From Methanobacteriota archaeon (GTDB lineage Archaea; Thermoplasmatota; Thermoplasmata; Methanomassiliicoccales; Methanomethylophilaceae): 34,871 bases of DNA. Location of the stretch: positions 1 to 34,871 of the forward strand of contig JAAYAP010000011.1 of assembly GCA_012719315.1 (NCBI GenBank), read 5' to 3'. Positions 15,745 through 24,587 of the stretch are shown here, piece after piece. Both the position numbers and the translations under genes were made by a program. The notes beneath the pieces are model-generated. The model was given only the letters and a program-made list of their open reading frames with translations, was not told the DNA's origin and did not search any database. The stretch's first letter is position 1. The number at the start of each line of letters is the position of its first letter.

Positions 15745-16302
15745 TCAGTACTTGCCTTTGTCGATCATGTGGAACATCAGCGCCGCCGACATCCGCGCCA
15801 GGTCGCCGGCGCGTCTGCCGTTCCTCAGTGACGGGTCGCCGCCCTTGATCAGCCTGCGGTAGGCCTTGCGGATGATGTCGGGTTCGTCCTGGGGATGCTT
15901 GCAGCGGAGGCTGATCGGCATCCGCGCCGAGATCGACGGCATCACCGTGGTCCGATGGGTGATGTCCCACGGGGCGCAGGTCATGTACCTGCCGAACTCC
16001 TGACGCGCATCGTAGCAGGCGATGCTCTCCCCTTCGATGATCCCCATCACCCTGCCGACCACGTCGGCCTCGGCCTCCCCGGCGTAGATCGCCTCGCCGG
16101 TGATGCCTGCGGCCTCGGAGAGGTAGTCGAGCTTGGGCTTGCCGAGTTTGCGGGGATCGTAGAAGATCAGGCTCTCGCAGACCAACTCGCTCGTGCGCGC
16201 GTCGAGGTCGGCCCTGCAGACGGCGATCTCGATGATCTCGTCGTACGGGAAGCCGTTCGGACCCGTGGCGACCGCTTGGATGATGTGGACCTCTTCGCTC
16301 AT
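15745..16302 (-). CDS. DEDD exonuclease-fold protein with lost catalytic residues
   Basis: A 185-residue protein that looks like a degenerate paralogue of the intact exonuclease at 24572-25213. The Exo I block, DTETTG in the active relative, is here QAVATG (residues 9-14), so both acids are gone. The Exo II block YDFGRF is QEFGRY (101-106), Asp to Glu. The Exo III His/Asp are also not conserved where SDARM aligns with DLARM (about 167-171). The surrounding fold (YDEIIEIAV, FGRYM..PWDI, ARMSAALMFHM) is kept and the reading frame is open, so it may be a binding or regulatory protein and not a pseudogene. ATG 16302 is preferred over 16314 because the TATA box is centred 27 nt from it. It is divergent from the addB-like gene. 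Confidence 0.65.
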   Translation of the reverse strand: MSEEVHIIQAVATGPNGFPYDEIIEIAVCRADLDARTSELVCESLIFYDPRKLGKPKLDYLSEAAGITGEAIYAGEAEADVVGRVMGIIEGESIACYDARQEFGRYMTCAPWDITHRTTVMPSISARMPISLRCKHPQDEPDIIRKAYRRLIKGGDPSLRNGRRAGDLARMSAALMFHMIDKGKY

Positions 16303-16325
16303 GACACGGTCCATCCGTCTGATGC

Positions 16326-16333
16326 TATTTATA
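16326..16333 (-). promoter_or_regulatory. TATA box of the exonuclease-like gene
   Basis: Minus-strand TATAAATA centred about 27 nt from ATG 16302 but only about 15 nt from the upstream ATG 16314. This spacing decides the start in favour of 16302. Confidence 0.6.
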
Positions 16334-16423
16334 CAGGGGCATGCGCACGGGACGGGCGGCGCCCGCCTCCGGAACCGACGCCGCGGCCGTCCGCGGACGC
16401 CTGCGGCCGGCCGCGACTGGTTG

Positions 16424-16432
16424 TTTTTATAG
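16424..16432 (+). promoter_or_regulatory. TATA box of the addB-addA-like operon
   Basis: TTTTTATAG centred about 27 nt before ATG 16455. It lies inside the longest possible upstream extension of the reading frame, arguing against that longer start. Confidence 0.6.
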
Positions 16433-16454
16433 GCATACGGGCTACGAGAGGGCC

Positions 16455-19124
16455 ATGAGGAGGGCCAAGGGCATCGACGCCCTGTACGAGGAGGTCAGGG
16501 ACTGCGACATGGTCATCACCAACGACGCCCCGCTGGCGACGGCGCTCGACGCCAGGGTCGACCGGGCCATGCTGGGCGGCTTCGCCCGCACCCCGCGGCA
16601 GATCGCCGCCGAGGAGGCGGTCCGCGTGCTCGGCAGAGGCGTCATGGGCGACCTGGGGATCATTGCCGCCATCGCCGACGAGACCGGTTTCGACTTCAAG
16701 TACGTGCACGGCGAGCTGGAGAACATCCGCACGATCCGCAGGTACCGCGAGAACCCGGGGGATTTCCTCTACACCGACTCCGCCCGGGAGGTGCTCCGCT
16801 CGTTCGAGGCCCTGCCGACGATCGAGAAGGTGATGGCCGCCTACGATCCCTCCGAGAGCCTCCTCTTCAAGTCTAAGAAGCGCGTCGCCGTCATCGGCCT
16901 CGACCTCTTCGACGACCTCGACAAGCATTTCGTGCCCGCGGACTTCGTCGATGTCGACATGTTCGAGGCGGGCGAGTACGCGATCGGCACGATCCACCAG
17001 ATCGGCAACGACCGGCAGATCGCCGACGCCGTCGTCGACCTCATCGATGCCGAGGCGGCCGAGGACTTCGCCGTCGTCATCGACACCGAGGGCCCGATCG
17101 CCGACGCCGTCCGGTCGGCGCTCTACCGCAAAGGCGTCCCGTTCAAGAACCTGATGGCGGTCAAGGACCTGGCGCAGATACGCGATTACCTGCGGTTCCT
17201 GGAGCTGGCCTTGGGTTTCGACACGCTCCGGGTGCGGCAGGCCCGGGAGCTGTTCTCCAACTACGGCGGCTACCTGCGTCCCGATCTGGACGCCTACCTG
17301 CTGTCCAAGATCCTGCCCCGCGTCCGCGACGAGACCGCGGTCGGGCTGGCCGCGGTCATGCGGGACGTGCGCTCGCTGACCTTCGGCGAGGTCATGGAGG
17401 CGGTGGTGCACCCGCAGCAGCGTCCGCAGGTGCGCATCCTCCTCGACGAGCTGGCGATGACCGGCCGCAAGGTCACCGCCGCCCTGGTCGGCGAGACGGC
17501 CTACGCCGTCAACAACGTCGCCGACCTGCATCACAACGAGCAGACGCCCGACGACGAGCGGCGCGGGGTCCTGCTGGCCGACTGCAACCGCTCGGTCTAC
17601 ATCGACCGGCCGGCGGTGATCTTCGCCGGCATCGGGCCCGAGTGGTCCCCGGCCATCACCGGCAGGGAGTACATCGACCGCGAGGCCGAGGCCGAGAAGG
17701 ACGCGCTGCGGTTCACGGTGCTCATGCAGCAGGGCTGCGTCCGCATCTACGCCGTCAACCTGATCAGGGAGGGCCGTCCGGCCCGTCCCTGCCCCACGTT
17801 CAAACGCGTGTGCGCCGACTCCGGGATCGAGGTGTTCGGCGACATCTGCGGCGAGGCCGGCCTGGCCAGGGGCACCTGGCTCGCCGAGGCCGAGCCGGTG
17901 CCCGCATCGGTCGGGAGGACGGAGGCGGTCGAGGAGCCCGACGAGGGCTGGCTGTTCTCCAAGAGCAGCTACAACCGCTTCAGGCAGTGCCCCCGGGCCT
18001 ACATGTTCGGCGACCTGGTCAGGACGCCCGATTCGGAGCACACGGTGTTCGGCAGTGTGGTCCACGAGTTCGCCGAGTTCCAGCTCTGCTACCCGGAGCT
18101 GGTGGACGCCAAGGGCGTCGGCCACTACCTGGACCTGATCGAGGACCGTTACTCGGGCATCTCCTGCGAGCAGATGCGGCCGCTGGACCGCACCGAGCTG
18201 CTGGTGAGCATGGACAGCACCATCCGCTATCTGGACCGGGTGGACCGCGCCGGCATCGGGTTGGACCGCCGCAACGCCGACCGCCGCTACCCCAACGAGC
18301 TGATGGCCGCCGAGGGCTGCGAGATGTACAGCGGCGCCACCGAGCACACGCTGTCGTCCGCGCCCGACCGCATGACCGGCAACTTCGACCTGGTCGTCGG
18401 CAACACCATCGCCGATTACAAGACCGGCAAGGCCGTCTCCCTGAAGGGGATACGCGACCGGATGGTCCGGCCGCGGCAGCGGTACGTCGAGTTCCAGCCG
18501 CTGTTCTACCTGGCATTGCTGCACCGCGAGCGCGGAGGGGACTGCGTGTTCGAGCAGGTCTATGTCAGGGACCGCGTGCTCGAAGCGCTCGAGGGTCCCG
18601 CCGGCCGCCGCATCGAGGACGGCATCCGCCGCATCGAGCTGGTCGACCGGGACTTCGACGCGTACGTCCGCGACGACGGCAACCCGGGGCTGGACTGGCT
18701 GTCGTCCAGGATGCGGCCGCTGTTCCTGGAGCACTGGCCGGCGGTCGCCGACCTGCTCCTGGAGCACCGGGAGGACTGGAGCGATTGGGTCGCCGGGGAT
18801 CCGCCCGAGGCGGTCGTCGGCGCCGCGATCGCCGCGCTCGGGCTCAGGGACAACGCCACCAACCGCAAGGCGGTCAGGCCGGCGGTCAAGAAGGCGGTCG
18901 ACAGCATGGCCGGCGGCATGGTCCTCGGCCGGAACGTACTGGTCATCCCGCGCGACACCGTCGCGGACTTCAGGGAGCGCGTGGCCGCCGACCACCGCCT
19001 GGCCTCGGCGATGGCGGTCACCGCCTTCCCGCCGCGGCCGCCGGCCGGCTGCCGCGGATGCGCTTACACCAGGGCCTGCACCTTCGCCGGCGTCACCGAC
19101 GGGGAGGATGACGAGGATGAGTGA
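16455..19124 (+). CDS. addB: AddB-like helicase-nuclease subunit with iron-sulfur nuclease domain
   Basis: An 889-residue partner of a UvrD-type helicase-nuclease. The N-terminal half (to about 500) resembles a degenerate superfamily 1 helicase with no usable Walker A. The C-terminal part is a RecB/AddB-type PD-(D/E)XK nuclease: GSVVHEFAEF, then FDLVV with D645 and ADYKTGK with D654/K656. Four cysteines, C512 (QCPRAY) and C866-x2-C869-x5-C875 at the C-terminus, have the spacing that pins the nuclease domain with a [4Fe-4S] cluster in AddB. Together with the following AddA-like gene it should resect double-strand breaks. The start is fixed by the TATA box 27 nt upstream. It overlaps addA by eight nucleotides. 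Confidence 0.82.
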   Translation: MRRAKGIDALYEEVRDCDMVITNDAPLATALDARVDRAMLGGFARTPRQIAAEEAVRVLGRGVMGDLGIIAAIADETGFDFKYVHGELENIRTIRRYRENPGDFLYTDSAREVLRSFEALPTIEKVMAAYDPSESLLFKSKKRVAVIGLDLFDDLDKHFVPADFVDVDMFEAGEYAIGTIHQIGNDRQIADAVVDLIDAEAAEDFAVVIDTEGPIADAVRSALYRKGVPFKNLMAVKDLAQIRDYLRFLELALGFDTLRVRQARELFSNYGGYLRPDLDAYLLSKILPRVRDETAVGLAAVMRDVRSLTFGEVMEAVVHPQQRPQVRILLDELAMTGRKVTAALVGETAYAVNNVADLHHNEQTPDDERRGVLLADCNRSVYIDRPAVIFAGIGPEWSPAITGREYIDREAEAEKDALRFTVLMQQGCVRIYAVNLIREGRPARPCPTFKRVCADSGIEVFGDICGEAGLARGTWLAEAEPVPASVGRTEAVEEPDEGWLFSKSSYNRFRQCPRAYMFGDLVRTPDSEHTVFGSVVHEFAEFQLCYPELVDAKGVGHYLDLIEDRYSGISCEQMRPLDRTELLVSMDSTIRYLDRVDRAGIGLDRRNADRRYPNELMAAEGCEMYSGATEHTLSSAPDRMTGNFDLVVGNTIADYKTGKAVSLKGIRDRMVRPRQRYVEFQPLFYLALLHRERGGDCVFEQVYVRDRVLEALEGPAGRRIEDGIRRIELVDRDFDAYVRDDGNPGLDWLSSRMRPLFLEHWPAVADLLLEHREDWSDWVAGDPPEAVVGAAIAALGLRDNATNRKAVRPAVKKAVDSMAGGMVLGRNVLVIPRDTVADFRERVAADHRLASAMAVTAFPPRPPAGCRGCAYTRACTFAGVTDGEDDEDE

Positions 19125-21993
19125 CCTCAACGACGCGCAGCGGAGGATCGCCGAGCAGCTGGAGGGGATGATCGTCGTCGACGCCGGACCCGGCACCGGC
19201 AAGACCAAGACGGTGGTCGAGCGGTACCTGAACATCATCCGCTCCGGCGTCGACCCCGAGGACGTCGTCCTGCTGACGTTCACCAAGAACGCGGCCGGCG
19301 AGATGGAGGACCGCATCAAGGCCGGACTGCACCGGGAGGGGATGGAGGACAAGGACCTGAACATGCGGGTGGGGACCTTCGACTCGTTCTGCCGCACCGC
19401 GTTGATGGAATCGCCGGATGCGGTGAGCGGGTTCCTCGGCATCCGCGAGAAGCTCACCCGCGGCGCGGTGCTGGTCGAGAACGACACGCTGAACCGCGCC
19501 TATTTCTCGGACTTCATGGACCGCTTCCTCGCCGACCGCGCCGAGGACTACGGCGACGATGCCATCGTCGCCAGCCAGAACCACGGCGGCATGTACGACC
19601 TGATCGGGAAGCTCATGGCCCGCGGCATCATCCCCCTGCGCGACGGCTGGTTCGGCGCCGACGCCGACCGGGCGCTGACCGGCGACACCGACGCGCTGAC
19701 GGCCGAGCTGTCGCGGCTCGCCGCCGACGAGGAGCAGGCGGACAGGATCCGCAAGGCCCTCGAGAAGGAGGGGATGCCGACGCCCGCCGGCCTGTCCGTC
19801 GCCGGGATCCCCGACCGGCTCGTCGACGCGGCGGTCCATGAGGACCGCACCATGCTGCTGAAGCTGGTCCACGACGTCTACCACGGCTTCATCGCGAGGT
19901 CGGTGGCCGACGACCGGCTGACCTTCGGCCTGACCGCGGTGCTCGCCTTCGTCGCCCTGTACGGCAACGACCGCACCCGCGAGCGCCTGCGCTGCAGGTA
20001 CCTGATGGTCGACGAGTTCCAGGACACCAACGGCAGCCAGCTGATGATCTCGCTGATGCTGCTCAGCGAGCCGAACCTCTGCGTGGTGGGCGACTGGAAG
20101 CAGGGCATCTACGGCTTCAGGTACGTGTCGACCGACAACATCCTCCGCTTCCACGAGCGCAGCCGGGAGCTGACGCGGTTCCTCAACGACGACCGCGAGC
20201 GCGTGCCGTTCGCCGTCGAGGACCGGCCGAAGCTGCCGTTGGACATCAACTACCGGAGCTCGCAGCTGGTCATCGACACGGCGTTCGCCGCACTCGGCAT
20301 CCCCGGGACCGCAGACGAGGAGGTGTCCGTCGACGGCATCACCGGCATCAGGGCGCACAGGACCTGCCTGGACCGGCACACGGCGGCCGAGTGCGTCCGC
20401 ACCTCTTCGCACGAGGAGGAGGTGCGGGAGGTCCTGCGGAGGATCGAACGCTATGTGAACGACGCGCGGTACGCGGTCGTCGAGGACGGAGGCGGCACGC
20501 GGCCCGCGGGCTACGGCGACATCGCCGTCCTCTGCAGGACCACCGCGCTCGCCCGCGAGGTGGCCATGGCCGCCGAGGCGGCCGGCATCCCCGCCTACCT
20601 GCAGGGCGACATCGACGTTATGGGCTCGCGCGAGGGCAAGCTGCTGCTGGCCTGGCTGCGGTACGTCAACAACGAGCGGGACCTGTGGGGGCTGTGCACG
20701 ATCCTCGCCGACCGTGGCTGCACCCTGGCCGAGATGCGGCGGATGACAGGTCCCGGCGCGTCCTGCCCGCCGCCTGCCGACGTGACCGCGCTGAGGCGCG
20801 AGCTGCTCGGCAGGAAGCGGAGGATCACCGGCCTGATCGCAGGGGTCTTCGACCATTACGGGCTGAACAACGATGTGGCGCACACCATCCTCTCGGTGGT
20901 CTCCGCGGCGCACCGGGGCTCGCTGCTGACCGTCTCCGACATCATCACGATGATCGAGGAGGACATGGAGCGGGGCACGGCGTACAGCGTCGAGATGCCG
21001 CTCGACCGCCATGCGGTCACGGTGCAGACCATGCACAAATCCAAAGGACTGGAATATCCGGCGGTGATCGCCGCCGGCTTCAACAGGGGATCGTTCCCCA
21101 ACCTCCGCGGCGACACCTCCGTCTACGTCTTCGACGACCTGACCGGCATCCGCTGCCGTCGCCTGGTGCACCGGGCCGAGGCCGGCGGGGCGGTGATGGT
21201 CCCCTCCTGGAAGACGGCGCTGGTGCAGGCCGCGCTCCCGCGCGACTACAGCGAGGAGCGCCGCCTGATGTTCGTGGCGCTCTCGCGCGCCAAGCAGTAC
21301 CTGACCGTCACCTGCCGGGACCCGTCCCCGTTCTACAAGGGCCTGGAGGCGGTCATGGAATGCACCGCCCCGGGGGAGGGCCCGGTCGCCGCGGCCGCAT
21401 CGGCGGCCGCCGCCGAGACGGCCCCGCGCCCCGTCATCGGGCCGTACGCGCGCCGGAGGCGGAACATCGGCGTGCACGACATCCTCGTCTTCGACGGCGA
21501 GGAGGCGCCCGCGGCAGGGGCCGACCAGGTCTGCGGCAAGGGCATGGAGTACGGCACCAGGGTGCACGAGGCGGCGGAGCTGCTCGCCCGCGGCCTGCGG
21601 CCCGGCGGAGCCTACGCCGGCATGCCGGAGCTGGAGGCGGTCGCGGAGGTGCTGGAATCGGTCTCCGGCGCCGTCTACGTCGAGCCCGAGCTCGACTGCG
21701 CCCTGCCGTTCAACGACCTGGGCGTCACCCTGAGAGGCGTCATCGACCTCTACGCCGAGTTCGCCGACCGCATCGAGATCCACGATTACAAGACCGACGT
21801 CTCCGACCGCTTCGAAGGCGAGTACATGCTGCAGCTGAGCGTGTACGCGCATGCGGCATCCGCCGCCGCCGGCAAGCCGGCGCGGTGCGTGATCGACTAC
21901 GTCTCGCGCGGCATCCGCCGGGAGTTCGCGCCCCTGGACATCGGGATCGTCAGGGACCGCCTGGTCAACTCACCCATATATATGGATAAGTGA
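19117..21993 (+). CDS. addA: AddA-like UvrD helicase with C-terminal nuclease domain
   Basis: A 958-residue superfamily 1A helicase-nuclease. Helicase motifs in order: Walker A AGPGTGKT (23-30), LTFTKNAAGEM (about 54-64), Walker B DEFQDT (299-304), GDWKQGIYGFR (325-335), TMHKSKGLEY (about 638-647) and EERRLMFVALSRAK (713-726). The C-terminal PD-(D/E)XK nuclease domain has GTRVHEAAEL, GVIDLY (D877) and IHDYKTD (D890, K892) and no iron-sulfur cysteines, as in AddA. The start ATG 19117 sits nine bases after GGGGAGG and overlaps the addB stop. An in-frame ATG at 19108 is an alternative. The promoter of the next gene lies in its last 20 bases. Confidence 0.85.
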   Translation: MSDLNDAQRRIAEQLEGMIVVDAGPGTGKTKTVVERYLNIIRSGVDPEDVVLLTFTKNAAGEMEDRIKAGLHREGMEDKDLNMRVGTFDSFCRTALMESPDAVSGFLGIREKLTRGAVLVENDTLNRAYFSDFMDRFLADRAEDYGDDAIVASQNHGGMYDLIGKLMARGIIPLRDGWFGADADRALTGDTDALTAELSRLAADEEQADRIRKALEKEGMPTPAGLSVAGIPDRLVDAAVHEDRTMLLKLVHDVYHGFIARSVADDRLTFGLTAVLAFVALYGNDRTRERLRCRYLMVDEFQDTNGSQLMISLMLLSEPNLCVVGDWKQGIYGFRYVSTDNILRFHERSRELTRFLNDDRERVPFAVEDRPKLPLDINYRSSQLVIDTAFAALGIPGTADEEVSVDGITGIRAHRTCLDRHTAAECVRTSSHEEEVREVLRRIERYVNDARYAVVEDGGGTRPAGYGDIAVLCRTTALAREVAMAAEAAGIPAYLQGDIDVMGSREGKLLLAWLRYVNNERDLWGLCTILADRGCTLAEMRRMTGPGASCPPPADVTALRRELLGRKRRITGLIAGVFDHYGLNNDVAHTILSVVSAAHRGSLLTVSDIITMIEEDMERGTAYSVEMPLDRHAVTVQTMHKSKGLEYPAVIAAGFNRGSFPNLRGDTSVYVFDDLTGIRCRRLVHRAEAGGAVMVPSWKTALVQAALPRDYSEERRLMFVALSRAKQYLTVTCRDPSPFYKGLEAVMECTAPGEGPVAAAASAAAAETAPRPVIGPYARRRRNIGVHDILVFDGEEAPAAGADQVCGKGMEYGTRVHEAAELLARGLRPGGAYAGMPELEAVAEVLESVSGAVYVEPELDCALPFNDLGVTLRGVIDLYAEFADRIEIHDYKTDVSDRFEGEYMLQLSVYAHAASAAAGKPARCVIDYVSRGIRREFAPLDIGIVRDRLVNSPIYMDK
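21976..21983 (+). promoter_or_regulatory. TATA box of the P-type ATPase gene, inside the addA 3' end
   Basis: ATATATAT within the palindrome CCATATATATGG, still in addA coding sequence. It is centred about 25.5 nt before ATG 22005, which predicts a separate leaderless transcript for the ATPase. Confidence 0.5.
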
Positions 21994-22004
21994 TTCTGGA
22001 CCCG

Positions 22005-24587
22005 ATGGCACCGGAGGGGCTCAGCGAGCGCGAGGTCGGGGAGAGACGGGCCGACGGCAGGGTCAACTCGGCCGAGTCGCCCGTGAGCCGGAGCTACACC
22101 GACATCCTGGTCAAGAACCTGTGCACCTCGTTCAACCTGATCCTCCTGATCCTGGGTCTGGCGCTGGTCTTCTTCGAGGAGTACATCAACGCGGTGGCGG
22201 CGACGGCGATCATCCTGATCAACGTCCTCGTGTCGACCGTGCAGGAGATGCGGGCCAAACGCAGGCTGGACCGGATCGCGCTGCTCCTCAGGCCCAAGGC
22301 CACCGTCGTCAGGGGCGGCGAGGAGCGGACGATCGACCCCGCCGGCATCGTCATGGACGACGTCGTGCTCATGGTCCCTGGCGACCAGGCCCAGGTCGAC
22401 GGGGTGGTCATCGACTGCCGCTCCTTCGAGATGGACGAGTCGCTGCTCACCGGCGAATCCAGCACCCGCCGGAAGCAGCCGGGGGACACGGTGCACTCCG
22501 GCGCCTTCTGCGTGACCGGCGAATGCCACTACCGGGTGACGGCGCTCGGCGAGGACACCTTCGCCGCCAAGATGCTCTCGAGCGCCAAGCGGTTCGACAA
22601 GAAGAGGACGCCGCTGCAGCGCGAGACGGCCTCGGTGACCGAGATGCTGATGGGCATCGCCTTCTTCTACCTGGGCATCGTCGTCGTCATGAACCTGCTG
22701 GCGAAGAAGCCGGCGGTCGATTCGCTGATCCAGGCGGTGATCATCCTCGACATCGTGCCGATCGCGCTGTTCCTGCTGATCACGCTCACCTACATGATCG
22801 CCGCCGTCCGCATGGCCGACAGCGGCGTCCTGCTGCAGAACGCGTCCTCGGTGGAGGCGATGAGCCACGTGGACACCGTGTGCATGGACAAGACCGGCAC
22901 GATCACCACCAACAACCTGCTGTTCGACAACGCCGTCTACTACACGGACGAGGCGGAGGCCCGGGAGGCGGTGCGGGCGATCGTCTCGGCCACGACCGGC
23001 CGCAACAACACGGTCAAGGCCCTGGAGCGGGAGTACGGCACCGAGGCCGTCGAAACGGTCGCCGAGGTCCCCTTCTCGTCGCAGCGCCGTTTCAGCGCCG
23101 TGCAGGTGCGGCGGCCGCAGGGCGACCTGACCGTGTTCATGGGCGCCTACCCCGTGCTCGCCGCCGCCCTGGCCGACGCCGGCATCGGCGGGACGGTCGC
23201 GGCCTGCGCCGCCCGGGGCCTGAGGACGGTCGTCGTCGGCATCGCCGACGGCCCCCTCTCCGAGGATCCCGAGGCCGAGCTCCCGCCGCTGCGCCCGGCC
23301 GCCGTCATCGGCATCAGGGACGAGATCAGGCCCGACTGCAGGGAGATCATCGGCAGGTTCATCGACGGCGGCATGGAGCTCAAGGTGATCTCCGGCGACG
23401 ATCCCGAGACCGTCGAGGCGATCTTCACCCAGGCGGGGATCCCCGGCGGGAGGGTCGCCGTCTCCGGCGACGACCTCGCCCTCATGGACGCCGACGGACG
23501 GAGGGAGGCGGTGCTCCGGTCCGACATCCTCGGCCGCATGCGCCCCGACCAGAAGGAGGAGGCCGTGAGCATCCTCAAGGCCGACGGCAGGTACGTCGCC
23601 ATGGTCGGCGACGGCGTCAACGACGTCAGGTCGATCAAGGCCGCCCAGGTGGGCGTCGCCCTGCAGAGCGGCTCGGGCGCGGCCAGGGGCGTGGCCGACA
23701 TGGTGCTGATGGACGACCGCTTCGACGCATTGCCGAAGGCGATCGTCGAGGGCAAGCGGACCGTCTCCGGCATGCGCGACATCCTGAGGCTCTACCTGAC
23801 CCGCAACTTCGTGCTCGCCATCCTGGTGGGCATCCTGCTGCTGATCTTCCGCCGGATGCCGATGCTGCCGATCCAGAACTCATACTACGCGTTGATCACG
23901 GTCTCCTTCGCCGCCTTCCTGATGACCCTGTGGGCGAAGCCGTCCGACGACCGGGAGCGGGTGCTGCCCGGGGTCCTGAGGTTCTCGGTCCCGATGGCGA
24001 TGACGATCGCGACCTTCGCCATGGGCATCTACGCGCTCTTCTTCTTCGGGGTGCCGGCCGGACTGTTCCCGGAGGTCTCCTTCGATCTCACCGCCGACGC
24101 CTTCTTCTCGCTCTTCCCCGACGCCACCCGCACCGACCTGATCAGCCACCTGTCCGGCCTGACCGACGCGCCCGACACCGTCGCCGTGCTCGCCGAGACG
24201 GCGGCGATGAACGCCATGCTGGTGTTCCTGGTCGTCGCCGGCATCCTGCAGCTGTTCCTCATCTACCCCCCGTTCGGGTTCATGAGCCGCGACCGGAGGC
24301 CCAAGCGCCGCATCCTGCCGATGCTGCTGGTGGTCCTCCTGTTCACCGTGATGGTCCTGTTCTACGGCTATCCCCCGCTCTCGGTCGGCGTGGCCTCGGT
24401 GATGTACCTGCCCGACGCCGTCTACCTCCTGGTCCTGGCGGTCTCGGCGGCATGGTTCGCCGTCGCCGTCGTCCTCAACCGGAGCGACCGCAGGTCGATG
24501 CTGGTCGAGTTCTCCGAACGCTCCTTCGAGAAGCAGCTGCGCCGGGAGCTCGAGAAAGAGGGCAGGCAGGATCAGCGCGGACGCTGA
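22005..24587 (+). CDS. Cation-transporting P-type ATPase (CtpE-like group)
   Basis: An 860-residue P-type ATPase with about ten membrane helices. Actuator motif TGES at 149-152, phosphorylation site DKTGT with D295, and hinge GDGVND at 536-541 are intact. Helices M1-M2 lie near residues 35-85, M3-M4 near 210-275 and M5-M10 in the last third. The arrangement after M4 (VLLQNASSVEAMSHVDTVCMDKTGT) is closest to bacterial CtpE-type (calcium) pumps. The M4 ion-binding signature, normally PEGL in that group, reads PIAL here (P252), so the transported ion is unclear. ATG 22005 fits the TATA spacing. A GTG at 21990 overlapping the addA stop would add five residues. The 3' end overlaps the convergent exonuclease gene by 16 nt. 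Confidence 0.85.
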   Translation: MAPEGLSEREVGERRADGRVNSAESPVSRSYTDILVKNLCTSFNLILLILGLALVFFEEYINAVAATAIILINVLVSTVQEMRAKRRLDRIALLLRPKATVVRGGEERTIDPAGIVMDDVVLMVPGDQAQVDGVVIDCRSFEMDESLLTGESSTRRKQPGDTVHSGAFCVTGECHYRVTALGEDTFAAKMLSSAKRFDKKRTPLQRETASVTEMLMGIAFFYLGIVVVMNLLAKKPAVDSLIQAVIILDIVPIALFLLITLTYMIAAVRMADSGVLLQNASSVEAMSHVDTVCMDKTGTITTNNLLFDNAVYYTDEAEAREAVRAIVSATTGRNNTVKALEREYGTEAVETVAEVPFSSQRRFSAVQVRRPQGDLTVFMGAYPVLAAALADAGIGGTVAACAARGLRTVVVGIADGPLSEDPEAELPPLRPAAVIGIRDEIRPDCREIIGRFIDGGMELKVISGDDPETVEAIFTQAGIPGGRVAVSGDDLALMDADGRREAVLRSDILGRMRPDQKEEAVSILKADGRYVAMVGDGVNDVRSIKAAQVGVALQSGSGAARGVADMVLMDDRFDALPKAIVEGKRTVSGMRDILRLYLTRNFVLAILVGILLLIFRRMPMLPIQNSYYALITVSFAAFLMTLWAKPSDDRERVLPGVLRFSVPMAMTIATFAMGIYALFFFGVPAGLFPEVSFDLTADAFFSLFPDATRTDLISHLSGLTDAPDTVAVLAETAAMNAMLVFLVVAGILQLFLIYPPFGFMSRDRRPKRRILPMLLVVLLFTVMVLFYGYPPLSVGVASVMYLPDAVYLLVLAVSAAWFAVAVVLNRSDRRSMLVEFSERSFEKQLRRELEKEGRQDQRGR

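Noticed and set aside
15745..16302. Calling the exonuclease-like gene a pseudogene.
   Set aside because: The frame is open over 185 codons, with good promoter spacing and a preserved fold pattern; only the active-site residues are missing.
16341..16454. A 38-residue N-terminal extension of the AddB-like protein starting at ATG 16341.
   Set aside because: The extension covers the TATA box, is low-complexity Arg/Ala-rich, and ATG 16455 has the expected promoter spacing.
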